Shown here: positions 8,077 through 15,428 of the stretch, piece after piece
How positions within the stretch are numbered: position 1 is the first letter of the stretch
Layout of the letters: each line of letters opens with the position of its first letter
Origin: a bacterium
Lineage (GTDB): Bacteria > T1Sed10-126
NCBI GenBank assembly: GCA_003557545.1
Contig: PWOD01000101.1
Location: forward strand, 1-15,499
Direction of reading: 5' to 3'
Length of the DNA stretch: 15,499 bases
The notes under the pieces: model-generated
What the model was told of the DNA's origin: nothing
The model's database searches: none
What the model saw: only the letters and a program-made list of their open reading frames with translations
Program-made: the position numbers and the translations under genes

Positions 8077-9850
8077 CCGGTAGATTTACCTCCAGATAAA
8101 GTTCGTTTAGCTGCTCATCCGACAGTACCGTAGGAGCACCGGTCAAAGGATCATAGGCTTTCTGAGTTTTAGGGAAAGGAATTACATTACGAATTGAATC
8201 CTCTCCGGCCAGCAACATTATCAGACGATCGAAACCAAAGGCAAATCCACCATGAGGCGGAGCACCCTGTTGCAAAGCCTGGAGGAGAAATCCAAACTTC
8301 CGGGAGGCCTCTTCTGACGAGATCCCCAGCGCTTCAAATGTCAATTTCTGAAGATCATAACGATGATTACGGATACTTCCTCCGCCGATTTCTGTACCGT
8401 TCCAGACGAGATCATAAGCCCTTGAATAAACCTTTTCAGGATGTTCTGGAAGGTTTTCGAGGCTACCCTCAACAGCAGCTGTAAAAGGATGGTGCATCGC
8501 CTCATAACGGCCTTCTATCTCATTGTATGCAACTAGAGGAAACCGTTTAACCCAGATGATGCTGTGAGATTTTTCAAACAGTTGATCATCCCGAGCAATC
8601 TGTCGCCGAAGACCATCCAGGACCCGGTTAACAACTGCAGGCTGATCGGCCATAAACAGGATACAATCTCCTTCCGAAAAACCGGTTTTTTCAATAATCC
8701 CGGTTTTTTCAGCTTCGGAGAGAAATTTGCTGATAGGTGATTGCCACTCAGATGCCAGATATTTAATCCAGGCCAGACCCCGGGCGCCCAGAGATTCTGC
8801 CAGTTTAGTATACCCATCCAAGCGGGAGCGAGACCACTGGGCTCCCCCGGAAATTACAAGAGCCTTAATTATTCCTGAACTGTCAATCACCGATTTGAAT
8901 ACTCCTAAATCAGTTTCAGCGAACAGCTCGGTAAGTTCTTGCAGCTCCAAACCGAACCGCATATCAGGACGATCAGTTCCAAACCTCTGAACTGCCTCCT
9001 CGTAATCAATTTTCGGGAAAGGTGAAGTGGGAATCTCAACCTCGGCAGTTTCAGCTGCCACATCGATTATCCCCTCACAAATCCGATAGATCTCAGGTTC
9101 ATTAACAAAACTTGCTTCTAGATCGATCTGGGTAAATTCAGGCTGACGATCAGCCCGCAGATCTTCATCACGAAAACATTTAACAATCTGAAAATAACGG
9201 TCCAGACCGCCACACATCAGTAACTGTTTGAATAGCTGAGGAGATTGGGGCAGAGCAAAAAACTCTCCAGGATTAACCCGGCTGGGGACAACATAATCAC
9301 GTGCACCTTCCGGAGTTGAGCGGGTCAAAACAGGTGTTTCCATCTCCCAGAAACCCTGGTCACTTAAATAATTACGAACTGCCCGGGCTACTTCATGTCG
9401 CAGTTTTAAATTTTCTTGAAGTTTTTTTCGACGCAGATCTATGTAGCGATATTTCAAACGGATAGAATCCCGGGTTTTATCCTCGTCATCCAGCGGAAAG
9501 GGTGGTGTTTCCGCTTTGTTTAACAACTCAACCGAGGTTGTTTCAAGCTCAACTTTACCGGTTTCAAGCCGCTGATTAACCGTTTCTGGAGAACGCTGTC
9601 TGACTGTTCCAGTGACAGAAATCACATACTCCCGACGTAATTCGCCGGCAAAATCATGTAATTTCTGATCGGTTTCACGATCGATTACTACCTGCAACAA
9701 TCCGGTTCTATCCCGTAAATCAATAAAAATAACTCCGCCATGATCACGCCAGCTATCAACCCAACCGGCCAGCTGTAGTTCTTCACCAAGCGGAACATCC
9801 GCCACATCAATACAATAATGAGTTCTGTAGTTCATACCAGATTCAGCCAT
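8069..9850 (-). CDS. aspS: Aspartate--tRNA ligase, predicted non-discriminating (Asp/Asn)
   Basis: This class IIb synthetase charges tRNA-Asp, and if non-discriminating also mischarges tRNA-Asn with Asp for GatCAB amidation. The 593-residue length is that of the bacterial type with a GAD insertion. It has an OB-fold anticodon domain (about 7-110), motif 2 FRDEDLRADRQPEFTQID, the catalytic-core MHHPFT segment, and motif 3 GFAFGFDRLIMLL near residue 545. His37 in RDHGGVIF matches the His found in non-discriminating enzymes such as that of Pseudomonas aeruginosa, where E. coli has Leu. The start is placed at ATG 9850 (MAESGM), with AAAAGG about 8 nt upstream. A GTG three codons earlier overlaps that site. 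The gene follows hisS after 32 bp and overlaps phoH. Confidence 0.95.
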   Translation of the reverse strand: MAESGMNYRTHYCIDVADVPLGEELQLAGWVDSWRDHGGVIFIDLRDRTGLLQVVIDRETDQKLHDFAGELRREYVISVTGTVRQRSPETVNQRLETGKVELETTSVELLNKAETPPFPLDDEDKTRDSIRLKYRYIDLRRKKLQENLKLRHEVARAVRNYLSDQGFWEMETPVLTRSTPEGARDYVVPSRVNPGEFFALPQSPQLFKQLLMCGGLDRYFQIVKCFRDEDLRADRQPEFTQIDLEASFVNEPEIYRICEGIIDVAAETAEVEIPTSPFPKIDYEEAVQRFGTDRPDMRFGLELQELTELFAETDLGVFKSVIDSSGIIKALVISGGAQWSRSRLDGYTKLAESLGARGLAWIKYLASEWQSPISKFLSEAEKTGIIEKTGFSEGDCILFMADQPAVVNRVLDGLRRQIARDDQLFEKSHSIIWVKRFPLVAYNEIEGRYEAMHHPFTAAVEGSLENLPEHPEKVYSRAYDLVWNGTEIGGGSIRNHRYDLQKLTFEALGISSEEASRKFGFLLQALQQGAPPHGGFAFGFDRLIMLLAGEDSIRNVIPFPKTQKAYDPLTGAPTVLSDEQLNELYLEVNLPDE

Positions 9851-9882
9851 TAAATTCACCTTTTCCTGAAAATCTTCTACTG

Positions 9883-11169
9883 TTAATTAAACTTAAAATA
9901 TAATCTTTTTAACTGTTCAGCAAACTTTTTTTGGGTTGTTAAATCCAAAGCTGTTTGTTCACCTGAGGCCATATCCTTATAGGTTATCAAACCCTTATCA
10001 AGTTCCTGTTCCCCACAGATCAGGACCGCTCTGGCACCATAGCGGTTAGCTCTGCGCAGCTGTGATTTGACAGTTTTTTCGGGATTACCAAGTTCCACTC
10101 TAAGACCACTGGAATCACTCCGACTCGCAGCAACCAGGGGGAGGATTTTATAAAGAGCCTGCTTGCCGATCGGTAAAAAATAACAGTCTACTGCCACATC
10201 AACCCGGGGGTCATTATAACTGGAGCGCAATAACATAATTCGTTCCAGCCCGGCTGAAAACCCAATCGCCGGGCAGGCCTCGCCTCCCAGCTGCTCAACC
10301 AGCCCATCATAACGGCCGCCGGCAAGCACTGCATCCTGCTGACCCAGGTCGCCGGAGACAAACTCAAAAGTTGTCCGATTGTAGTAATCCAGTCCCCGGA
10401 CCAACGAAGCGGTCAGAAAACTCTCCACACCTAAAAGAGCCAGATACTCCTGCAACTGCTCAAGATGTTTGCGACAACCATCACAAATATGATCAACTAT
10501 ACTGGGAGCAACATCAGAATATAACTCCTGACAACAGCTGTTCTTACAGTCCAGTAGCCGCAGCGGGTTTGTCGAAAGTCGCTGCTGACAGTCCTGACAG
10601 AGCTTTTCAGCTGCCGGTTCTACCGCATCAATCAACTTCTCAATATAATCCGGGCGACATTCGGTACAGCCGATGGAATTGATCAACAGTTTTGTATTAT
10701 CAATCCGCAGCTGCTGAAGAAGCTGCTGGCCCAGCCATATAACCTCGGCATCAGCCAGTGGATCGGATCGACCAAACAGTTCCAGACCCAGCTGATGAAA
10801 CTGTCTCAAGCGGCCGCTCTGCGGGCGTTCATGACGAAACATAGGACCGGCATAACAGAGTTTCAGCTGACTGCGGTTAGACAGCAGACGATTCTCATTA
10901 ACAGCCCTGACAACACCTGCGGTGTTTTCGGGCCGGAGAGCTATCAACCTGTCCCCGCCCTGCTGAACTGTATACATCTGCTTGTTAACAACCTCGGAAC
11001 CGCTGCCCAGGGAGCGATCAAAAAGCTCCGCCTCTTCCAACAAAGGTGTCCGTATCTGACGGAATCCAGCCCGCGCAAACAGCTCCAGCCCCCGGTTAGA
11101 GAGGTCAGTCAGCTCCTCTGATTCATATCCAAGATAATCCTTCATTCCAGATAATGCCTGCAATTTCAA
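9883..11169 (-). CDS. hisS: Histidine--tRNA ligase
   Basis: This class IIa synthetase charges tRNA-His in the cytoplasm. The 428 residues match the bacterial HisRS length. Class II motif 1 lies near 30-60, motif 2 is FRHERPQSGRLRQFHQLGLE (111-130), the histidine-specific segment is LVRGLDYYNRTTFEF (256-270), and motif 3 is GFSAGLERIMLL (303-314). The C-terminal anticodon-binding domain covers about 325-428. The insertion region holds eight paired cysteines (C168/C171, C191/C194, C208/C212, C229/C232), a pattern known in a subset of bacterial HisRS and suggestive of metal binding. The TTG start at 11169 is supported by GGAGTGA seven nt upstream. It lies 27 bp after metK and 32 bp before aspS; adjacent hisS-aspS is common. 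Confidence 0.96.
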   Translation of the reverse strand: MKLQALSGMKDYLGYESEELTDLSNRGLELFARAGFRQIRTPLLEEAELFDRSLGSGSEVVNKQMYTVQQGGDRLIALRPENTAGVVRAVNENRLLSNRSQLKLCYAGPMFRHERPQSGRLRQFHQLGLELFGRSDPLADAEVIWLGQQLLQQLRIDNTKLLINSIGCTECRPDYIEKLIDAVEPAAEKLCQDCQQRLSTNPLRLLDCKNSCCQELYSDVAPSIVDHICDGCRKHLEQLQEYLALLGVESFLTASLVRGLDYYNRTTFEFVSGDLGQQDAVLAGGRYDGLVEQLGGEACPAIGFSAGLERIMLLRSSYNDPRVDVAVDCYFLPIGKQALYKILPLVAASRSDSSGLRVELGNPEKTVKSQLRRANRYGARAVLICGEQELDKGLITYKDMASGEQTALDLTTQKKFAEQLKRLYFKFN

Positions 11170-11176
11170 ATTAAAA

Positions 11177-11183
11177 TCACTCC
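11177..11183 (-). promoter_or_regulatory. Ribosome binding site fixing the TTG start of hisS
   Basis: The minus strand reads GGAGTGA, seven nt, then TTG. The sequence and spacing match the site before metK, which supports use of this TTG. Confidence 0.75.
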
Positions 11184-11196
11184 AGTTTAATAACCG

Positions 11197-12345
11197 TTAA
11201 ACCCGCGAGGCAAGTTGTTCCGCGCGATCGGTTTTTTCCCAGGTAAATTCGGCTTCCCGACGGCCAAAATGACCGTAAGCAGCTGTCTGTTTATAAATCG
11301 GACGACGCAACTTCAACTGATCAATCAACCCGTCAGGAGTTAAATCAAACACCTGGCGAACTGCCTGTTCAAGCTGGCTGGCTGATACGGAAGAAGTCCC
11401 GTGGGTATCTATCATTATTGACACCGGTTCAACAACGCCAATAGCATAGGCCAGTTGAACCGTACAGCGTCGAGCCAGTTCCGCTGCAACAATGTTTTTG
11501 GCCACATAGCGCGCCCCGTAGGTTGCGCTTCTATCGACCTTGGTGGGATCCTTGCCTGAAAAAGCACCGCCACCATGCGTACAAAAACCACCATAAGTAT
11601 CAACAATGATCTTACGGCCTGTTAAACCGGCATCACCATAGGGCCCACCACGGACAAATCTACCGGTAGGATTAACATAAATTTTTGTTTCACCAGTTAA
11701 TAACTCTTCCGGTATCTGCTGTTGAATCAACTGCTCTTCAAGGTCCTGTTTAATCTGCTGCTGCCCGACCTCTGGAGAATGCTGAGTTGAAACGACAACT
11801 GCCGTGACTTCAACCGGTCTGCCCTGTTGATAACGAACTGTTACCTGGCTTTTGCCATCGGGCCGAAGGTATGGAAGTGATTCATCCTTACGCAGCCGGG
11901 CAAGGCCCCGTGTAAGTCTGTGGGAAAGTACAATGGGTGCCGGCATTAACTCTTCCGTTTCGTCAGTCGCATAACCGAACATCAAACCCTGGTCACCAGC
12001 TCCACCTCTGTCCACCCCCTGAGCAATATCCTGCGACTGTTTATCAAGCGCCACCATAACGGAGCAGGTTTCTGCATCAAAACCGAACTCACTACTGGTA
12101 TAACCGATGTCTCGAACGGTTTTTCGGACTATTTGATTATAATCGATCCGAGCGTCGGCAGTTATTTCTCCAGTCAAAAGGACCATACCGGTAGAGATTG
12201 AAGTTTCACAGGCAACGCGGGCTGTACTATCATGTTCCAGGGCCGCATCAAGTACAGCATCACTTATCTGATCCGCCATTTTATCAGGATGGCCCTCGGT
12301 AACCGATTCCGAGGTAAACAGATACGGTTCATCGTTACTAAACAT
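11197..12345 (-). CDS. metK: S-adenosylmethionine synthetase
   Basis: MetK makes S-adenosylmethionine from methionine and ATP in the cytoplasm, usually as a tetramer. The 382 residues match the family. Visible landmarks are SVTEGHPDK with H19 (14-22), the GAGDQG signature (116-121), the flexible-loop region just before it, [18 protein letters not shown] (228-245), and the phosphate-loop signature [16 protein letters not shown] (258-273). The start is ATG 12345 because GGAGTGA lies seven nt upstream; a TTG six codons earlier would place this site inside the gene. The 57-bp gap to the upstream TPR gene leaves no room for a SAM riboswitch. A methionine-use theme links metK with def and fmt upstream, but that grouping is inference. 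Confidence 0.97.
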   Translation of the reverse strand: MFSNDEPYLFTSESVTEGHPDKMADQISDAVLDAALEHDSTARVACETSISTGMVLLTGEITADARIDYNQIVRKTVRDIGYTSSEFGFDAETCSVMVALDKQSQDIAQGVDRGGAGDQGLMFGYATDETEELMPAPIVLSHRLTRGLARLRKDESLPYLRPDGKSQVTVRYQQGRPVEVTAVVVSTQHSPEVGQQQIKQDLEEQLIQQQIPEELLTGETKIYVNPTGRFVRGGPYGDAGLTGRKIIVDTYGGFCTHGGGAFSGKDPTKVDRSATYGARYVAKNIVAAELARRCTVQLAYAIGVVEPVSIMIDTHGTSSVSASQLEQAVRQVFDLTPDGLIDQLKLRRPIYKQTAAYGHFGRREAEFTWEKTDRAEQLASRV

Positions 12346-12352
12346 AACTAGA

Positions 12353-12359
12353 TCACTCC
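12353..12359 (-). promoter_or_regulatory. Ribosome binding site fixing the metK start
   Basis: The minus strand reads GGAGTGATC, then the ATG seven nt after GGAGTGA. It is nearly complementary to the 16S rRNA tail and excludes the longer TTG-started frame. Confidence 0.8.
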
Positions 12360-12402
12360 ACAATTAATAGATTCGACAATCAGTAGCAAAAACAATAAAA
12401 TA

Positions 12403-13131
12403 TCAGCTGCCATAATCAACTTCGTTTACCGGCAAATCAGTTTTTTCTACAGAACTGACCGGCAATCCTAAACGTCGGTAAACAGCGATCAACAACTCAC
12501 GTGCTTCATCATGAACATGATCATTTTTGATGATCATTTTAAGAATCTTTACAGCACCGGCAAAATCTGTCCGTTCAATCAGACAGCGAGCAAGCTTCAG
12601 ATATACCCGGGGTTCAGAATGGAGTTCCAGCGCCTTTTCATAAGAACCCTGGGCTCGATAAAAATTACCGGCATTCATAAATTCATTCCCCTGGCGGAGA
12701 TATTTGCGGTAATAAATCTCAGATTTTTCATTTACCTGGCGACTAATCTTCTGACGTAATTTTTGAACTCTATCATCCAGATAAATATCAACTCCACAGA
12801 TCGTCAGCTTTTCCGGGATTTTTTCCATAGTCAGTTCATTCAGCAACTGCAACGCCCTATCATCAAAACCCCGCCGGTGATAGGCCAGGATAAGACGGAG
12901 TTTATCCTCATCAGTCAGTTTTTCAGCCACATGCTGTAGCTTTCTATATTCAACCAGTGCATAAACCGGATGTTCTAATCGAGTCAAATAGATGTCACCC
13001 AGTAAACGATGACCTGCAGCCCAATAGGGGTCCCGATTAATCGCCGACTTAAGCAGTTCAACTGCCTCTGTAAGTTGTTTTTCCTTCAATAACTTTTCAG
13101 TTTTAATTAATAACTGTTGTTTGTCGATCAA
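12403..13131 (-). CDS. Tetratricopeptide repeat protein of unknown function
   Basis: I do not recognise a named family. The 242-residue product is helical, hydrophilic and without a signal peptide or membrane segment, so it should be cytoplasmic. TPR-like repeats are visible near 5-37 (LLKEKQLTEAVELLKSAINRDP), 38-70, 74-103 (LAYHRRGFDDRALQLLNEL), 144-172 (RQGNEFMNAGNFYRAQGSYE) and 174-205. The middle (about 104-142) is a charged linker that could be coiled coil. TPR proteins mostly mediate protein-protein contacts; the partner is unknown. The TTG start at 13131 overlaps the cvpA stop (TTGA) and has GGGAG eight nt upstream, implying coupled translation. That coupling makes the membrane protein CvpA a candidate partner, by inference only. 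Confidence 0.85.
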   Translation of the reverse strand: MIDKQQLLIKTEKLLKEKQLTEAVELLKSAINRDPYWAAGHRLLGDIYLTRLEHPVYALVEYRKLQHVAEKLTDEDKLRLILAYHRRGFDDRALQLLNELTMEKIPEKLTICGVDIYLDDRVQKLRQKISRQVNEKSEIYYRKYLRQGNEFMNAGNFYRAQGSYEKALELHSEPRVYLKLARCLIERTDFAGAVKILKMIIKNDHVHDEARELLIAVYRRLGLPVSSVEKTDLPVNEVDYGS

Positions 13132-13679
13132 TTCTCTCTCTCCCTGATTTCCAGTCGTTCCTGGACCCAACTCCGGGCCGGCGTTACATAATCGTCATAA
13201 AACTGACCAAAGATAGAGGGCAACTTTCCCATCGACCACCCGGTCAAACGAACAACCGGAGTTGCCAGCCAGGAATTTTCCAAATAATCCGGCGGTGATG
13301 AATCCTGCGGTGCCACAACTATAATCAGAACCACGGCAACTATTATCAGACCCCGAAGAAGTCCCAGGAAACCACCAAAAAGACGGTCCAGAACTCCCAA
13401 CCTGATGAAATGCACGAAATTGTGACATATCAAACCAATTATAACAAGCAGGAGAAAGACAGCGACAAAAAGAGCAAAAAAAGCAAAAGTTCTTGTCACC
13501 TGTTCGCCAGCCGCCAGTTCTGGCAACAGCTGTTCAACCCGGGGATAAAAAATAAAAGCCACCCATAATCCCCCGGCAAAACTAAGAAAATAAAAAAGTT
13601 CAAGAATAAATCCCTGACGTAAACTCCAGCCAAAACTAACTATAACTATCGCAATCAGCAAAAGATCAAACCAGTTCAT
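13128..13679 (-). CDS. CvpA family membrane protein
   Basis: The family takes its name from the colicin V production protein of E. coli; its molecular role is poorly defined. The 183-residue product has four hydrophobic segments (about 4-20, 23-46, 66-88, 102-124). It shows the family's N-terminal NWFDLLLIAIV and the DRLFGGFLGLLRGLI segment (98-112), followed by a hydrophilic C-terminal tail of about 55 residues. The ATG at 13679 was chosen because AAAGGAG lies 10 nt upstream and homologues start here. A frame open 39 codons further upstream runs into fmt and is not expected to be used. The stop overlaps the TTG of the TPR gene. The gap to fmt is 22 bp. Confidence 0.88.
   Translation of the reverse strand: MNWFDLLLIAIVIVSFGWSLRQGFILELFYFLSFAGGLWVAFIFYPRVEQLLPELAAGEQVTRTFAFFALFVAVFLLLVIIGLICHNFVHFIRLGVLDRLFGGFLGLLRGLIIVAVVLIIVVAPQDSSPPDYLENSWLATPVVRLTGWSMGKLPSIFGQFYDDYVTPARSWVQERLEIREREN
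13140..13144 (-). promoter_or_regulatory. Ribosome binding site for the TTG-started TPR gene
   Basis: The minus strand reads AGGGAG inside the end of cvpA, with eight nt between GGGAG and the TTG that overlaps the cvpA stop. It argues for the short start over a frame 13 codons longer. Confidence 0.65.
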
Positions 13680-13689
13680 CCTGGCCCGG

Positions 13690-13696
13690 CTCCTTT
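13690..13696 (-). promoter_or_regulatory. Ribosome binding site fixing the cvpA start
   Basis: AAAGGAG on the minus strand stands 10 nt before the cvpA ATG, in the 22-bp gap after fmt. Confidence 0.75.
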
Positions 13697-13701
13697 CAAT
13701 T

Positions 13702-14634
13702 TCAACTGAGCTGATCACCGGGGCTAATCGCCGGTCGACCAGCCAAAAAATCCTGACTGTCCATCTCCCGGCTGCCGGCCGGTTTAAGCTGTTCAATCAA
13801 CAATCCATCTTCGCCAGTTGCAATGATAAGTTCACCTGGTTTTGCCGTCACAATCTCACCGGGATAACCGGTGGCTTCAACCACAGAAACACGACTTATA
13901 ATAATCCGTTCTCCAGCTATTTTAGTATAGGCCCCCGGTTTGGGTTGAAAGGCCCTGACATGCCGTTCAAGCTGCTCAGCTGTACGGGTCCAATCAATCC
14001 TGGCATCAGACTTTTTGATGAGTCCGGCGTAGGACGGCTCACCCTGTTGCGGATGGCATTCAAGGGAGCCTGCTTTCAACTGTTGAATAAAATCCTGGAA
14101 CACCAGACAGTTCAACGGAGCAAGCCGTTGATATAACTTCCCGTAGGTCTCATCAGGATCTATTTTCACCTGTCTTGAAACGCAGACAGGGCCAGCATCG
14201 AGGGCTTCCACCAGTTCAAACAAACAGACCCCGGTCAGCTCATCACCAGCCATTAAAGCATGTCTTATCGGAGCAGCTCCTCGCCAGCGGGGCAAAATAC
14301 TGGCATGAAAATTATAGGTTCCTATAGAGGGTGCCCGAAAAATTTCCGGACTCAAAATCTGTCCATAGGCAACGACAAAAAACAGTTCGACCTGTGAGTC
14401 CTTTTGTAATATAGCCGGTGGATCTTGATTGAGCTTCTTCGGTTCATACAGTTCAACCCCGAGATCAGCAGCAACCTTGCCCACCGGAGTTGGCTGTTTC
14501 TTTTGACCACGGCCCCGCCGCCGGGCCGGTTGGGTTATGACTGCCTGTAGATCGACCTCGGGAGAAGTACTCAGCTCCTGCAAAAGTGGTATCCCGAACG
14601 GTGCCGTTCCCGCAAAAACTGTCTTAAAACTCAT
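13702..14634 (-). CDS. fmt: Methionyl-tRNA formyltransferase
   Basis: Fmt formylates initiator Met-tRNA using 10-formyl-tetrahydrofolate. The 310 residues match the family. The N-terminal formyltransferase domain (about 1-190) has the catalytic trio N108, H110 (YNFHASILPRWRGAAPI, 107-123) and D146 (EALDAGPV). The loop RRRGRGQKKQPTP (38-50) matches the tRNA-contacting region. The C-terminal OB-like domain covers about 205-310. The ATG at 14634 is one base after the def stop, with AAGGAG (14647-14642) seven nt upstream inside def. A frame 14 codons longer overlapping def is rejected. Pairing with def closes the formylation-deformylation cycle and is a very common arrangement. Confidence 0.97.
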   Translation of the reverse strand: MSFKTVFAGTAPFGIPLLQELSTSPEVDLQAVITQPARRRGRGQKKQPTPVGKVAADLGVELYEPKKLNQDPPAILQKDSQVELFFVVAYGQILSPEIFRAPSIGTYNFHASILPRWRGAAPIRHALMAGDELTGVCLFELVEALDAGPVCVSRQVKIDPDETYGKLYQRLAPLNCLVFQDFIQQLKAGSLECHPQQGEPSYAGLIKKSDARIDWTRTAEQLERHVRAFQPKPGAYTKIAGERIIISRVSVVEATGYPGEIVTAKPGELIIATGEDGLLIEQLKPAGSREMDSQDFLAGRPAISPGDQLS

Positions 14635-14635
14635 C

Positions 14636-15121
14636 TTAACACTCCTTGCTATTCTGTAACGATTGCTGCATCTCAAGTTTCTCAGTCAAAACCGCATAAT
14701 CATAAAGAGTTATTCCATCAAGGTGATCTATCTCATGCTGAACACATTGAGCAAGCAGATCCTCAACCACACGTTCAACCGGCTCAGCATTTTCATCCAG
14801 GGCCCGGAACCGCACAACTCTCCCCCGTTCTACAGTTATGCTTATCCCTGGAAAACTCAAACAACTTTCTTCAACCTGATTAAGTTCTGACCGTTCAATT
14901 ATCTCGGGATTAAAAAACAGATCCCAACCGTTTCCCTCAGGTTTTTGCATTAGAAAAATCCTCTTGTTGACTCCAACCTGCGGGGCAGCCAGACCGACAC
15001 CCTCAGCTTTTTCGACAGTTTTTTTCATATGTTCGACTAACTCTGTCCAGCTATTCGGATTCGCGACCGGAGTTGATTTTTCCCTCAGCTCCGGGGCCGG
15101 AAAAACTCTCAACTGTTTCAT
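14636..15121 (-). CDS. def: Peptide deformylase
   Basis: Def removes the formyl group from the N-terminal methionine of nascent proteins, using a bound metal (usually Fe2+). All three motifs are present: GVGLAAPQ (41-48), ESCLS with metal ligand C87, and HEIDH with ligands H129 and H133 and catalytic E130. The second motif has Ser in place of the more usual Gly (ESCLS instead of EGCLS), a tolerated variant. The length, 161 residues, is typical. The ATG at 15121 fits family N-termini (MKQLRVFP). A TTG two codons upstream (15127) sits at a better distance from AAGGAG (15139-15134) and cannot be excluded. This is the first gene of the minus-strand cluster in the window. Confidence 0.96.
   Translation of the reverse strand: MKQLRVFPAPELREKSTPVANPNSWTELVEHMKKTVEKAEGVGLAAPQVGVNKRIFLMQKPEGNGWDLFFNPEIIERSELNQVEESCLSFPGISITVERGRVVRFRALDENAEPVERVVEDLLAQCVQHEIDHLDGITLYDYAVLTEKLEMQQSLQNSKEC
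14642..14647 (-). promoter_or_regulatory. Ribosome binding site fixing the fmt start
   Basis: AAGGAG lies within the last codons of def, seven nt before the fmt ATG, so fmt translation probably depends on ribosomes finishing def. Confidence 0.75.
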
Positions 15122-15143
15122 AACCAAAACTCGCTCCTTCTGT

Positions 15144-15169
15144 AACCGAGTTTAAAATTTAACTCAGTT
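15144..15169 (-). promoter_or_regulatory. Hairpin in the def leader
   Basis: In the minus-strand transcript AACTGAGTT pairs with AACTCGGTT (nine pairs, one U-G) around an 8-nt A+U loop, four nt before the AAGGAG of def. No U tract follows in that direction, so it is not a def-side terminator. It could affect ribosome access or mRNA stability, or act as a weak terminator for plus-strand transcripts, where a T-rich tract follows. Confidence 0.3.
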
Positions 15170-15175
15170 ATTTTC

Positions 15176-15307
15176 TCATATTTTCTCAATAAATTCAGCA
15201 AGCTCCTTGCCAGACAAATTTTCCAGCCGCCTTTTATCAATTATCGAACAGTTTCCGATTAGATTTTTAGTCGGCCACAGCTTTAATAACTGTTGCTTTA
15301 TAAAAGC
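15176..15307 (-). pseudogene. Orphan C-terminal reading frame (possible gene remnant)
   Basis: After an in-frame TAA at 15310-15308, the minus strand stays open for 43 codons to a TGA at 15178-15176. There is no ATG or GTG and only one TTG (with no ribosome site), so it is not an intact gene. The predicted tail contains KLWPTKNLIGNCSIID and ends LSGKELAEFIEKI, with natural-looking composition. It could be the 3' end of a gene that once preceded def and lost its 5' part through decay or insertion. I do not recognise the protein, and chance is possible at this length. Confidence 0.3.
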
Positions 15308-15428
15308 TTATATTTTGGCTAACAGGAACTAAATTTCCTTTTTAAAAAACTTTGGAAACAGTCCCCCAAAAATAGTTTGGTTACGTCTTGTAGAATGGTG
15401 TAAATTGCCTTTGTGTCCGAGCAGATAA

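Larger units (their letters stand above)
15122..15378 (-). other. Leader/spacer upstream of def
   Basis: This A+T-rich stretch separates def from the presumed mobile-element end. It holds the def ribosome site (15134-15139), a hairpin (15144-15169), an orphan reading frame (15176-15307) and short inverted repeats such as TTTCC/GGAAA (15334-15338, 15354-15358) and CCGATTA/TAGTCGG (15255-15261, 15268-15274, one wobble). I found no strong promoter on the minus strand; TATAAA (minus strand, near 15302) has only a poor -35 match. The promoter of the cluster may lie here or further upstream. Confidence 0.4.

Noticed and set aside
10371-11121. Long plus-strand open frames opposite hisS (10371-10682 and 10795-11121)
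   Set aside because: They are antisense to a strongly supported synthetase, have no good ribosome sites and show no recognisable protein features.
12346-12402. Possible SAM riboswitch before metK
   Set aside because: The gap is 57 bp, shorter than any SAM riboswitch aptamer, and no conserved element is visible.
13680-13796. 39-codon N-terminal extension of cvpA
   Set aside because: It lies almost wholly within fmt, lacks a ribosome site and does not resemble CvpA N-termini; AAAGGAG marks the shorter start.
15255-15274. Inverted repeat CCGATTA/TAGTCGG as a terminator
   Set aside because: It has a wobble in the stem and no T tract on either side, and it lies within the orphan reading frame.
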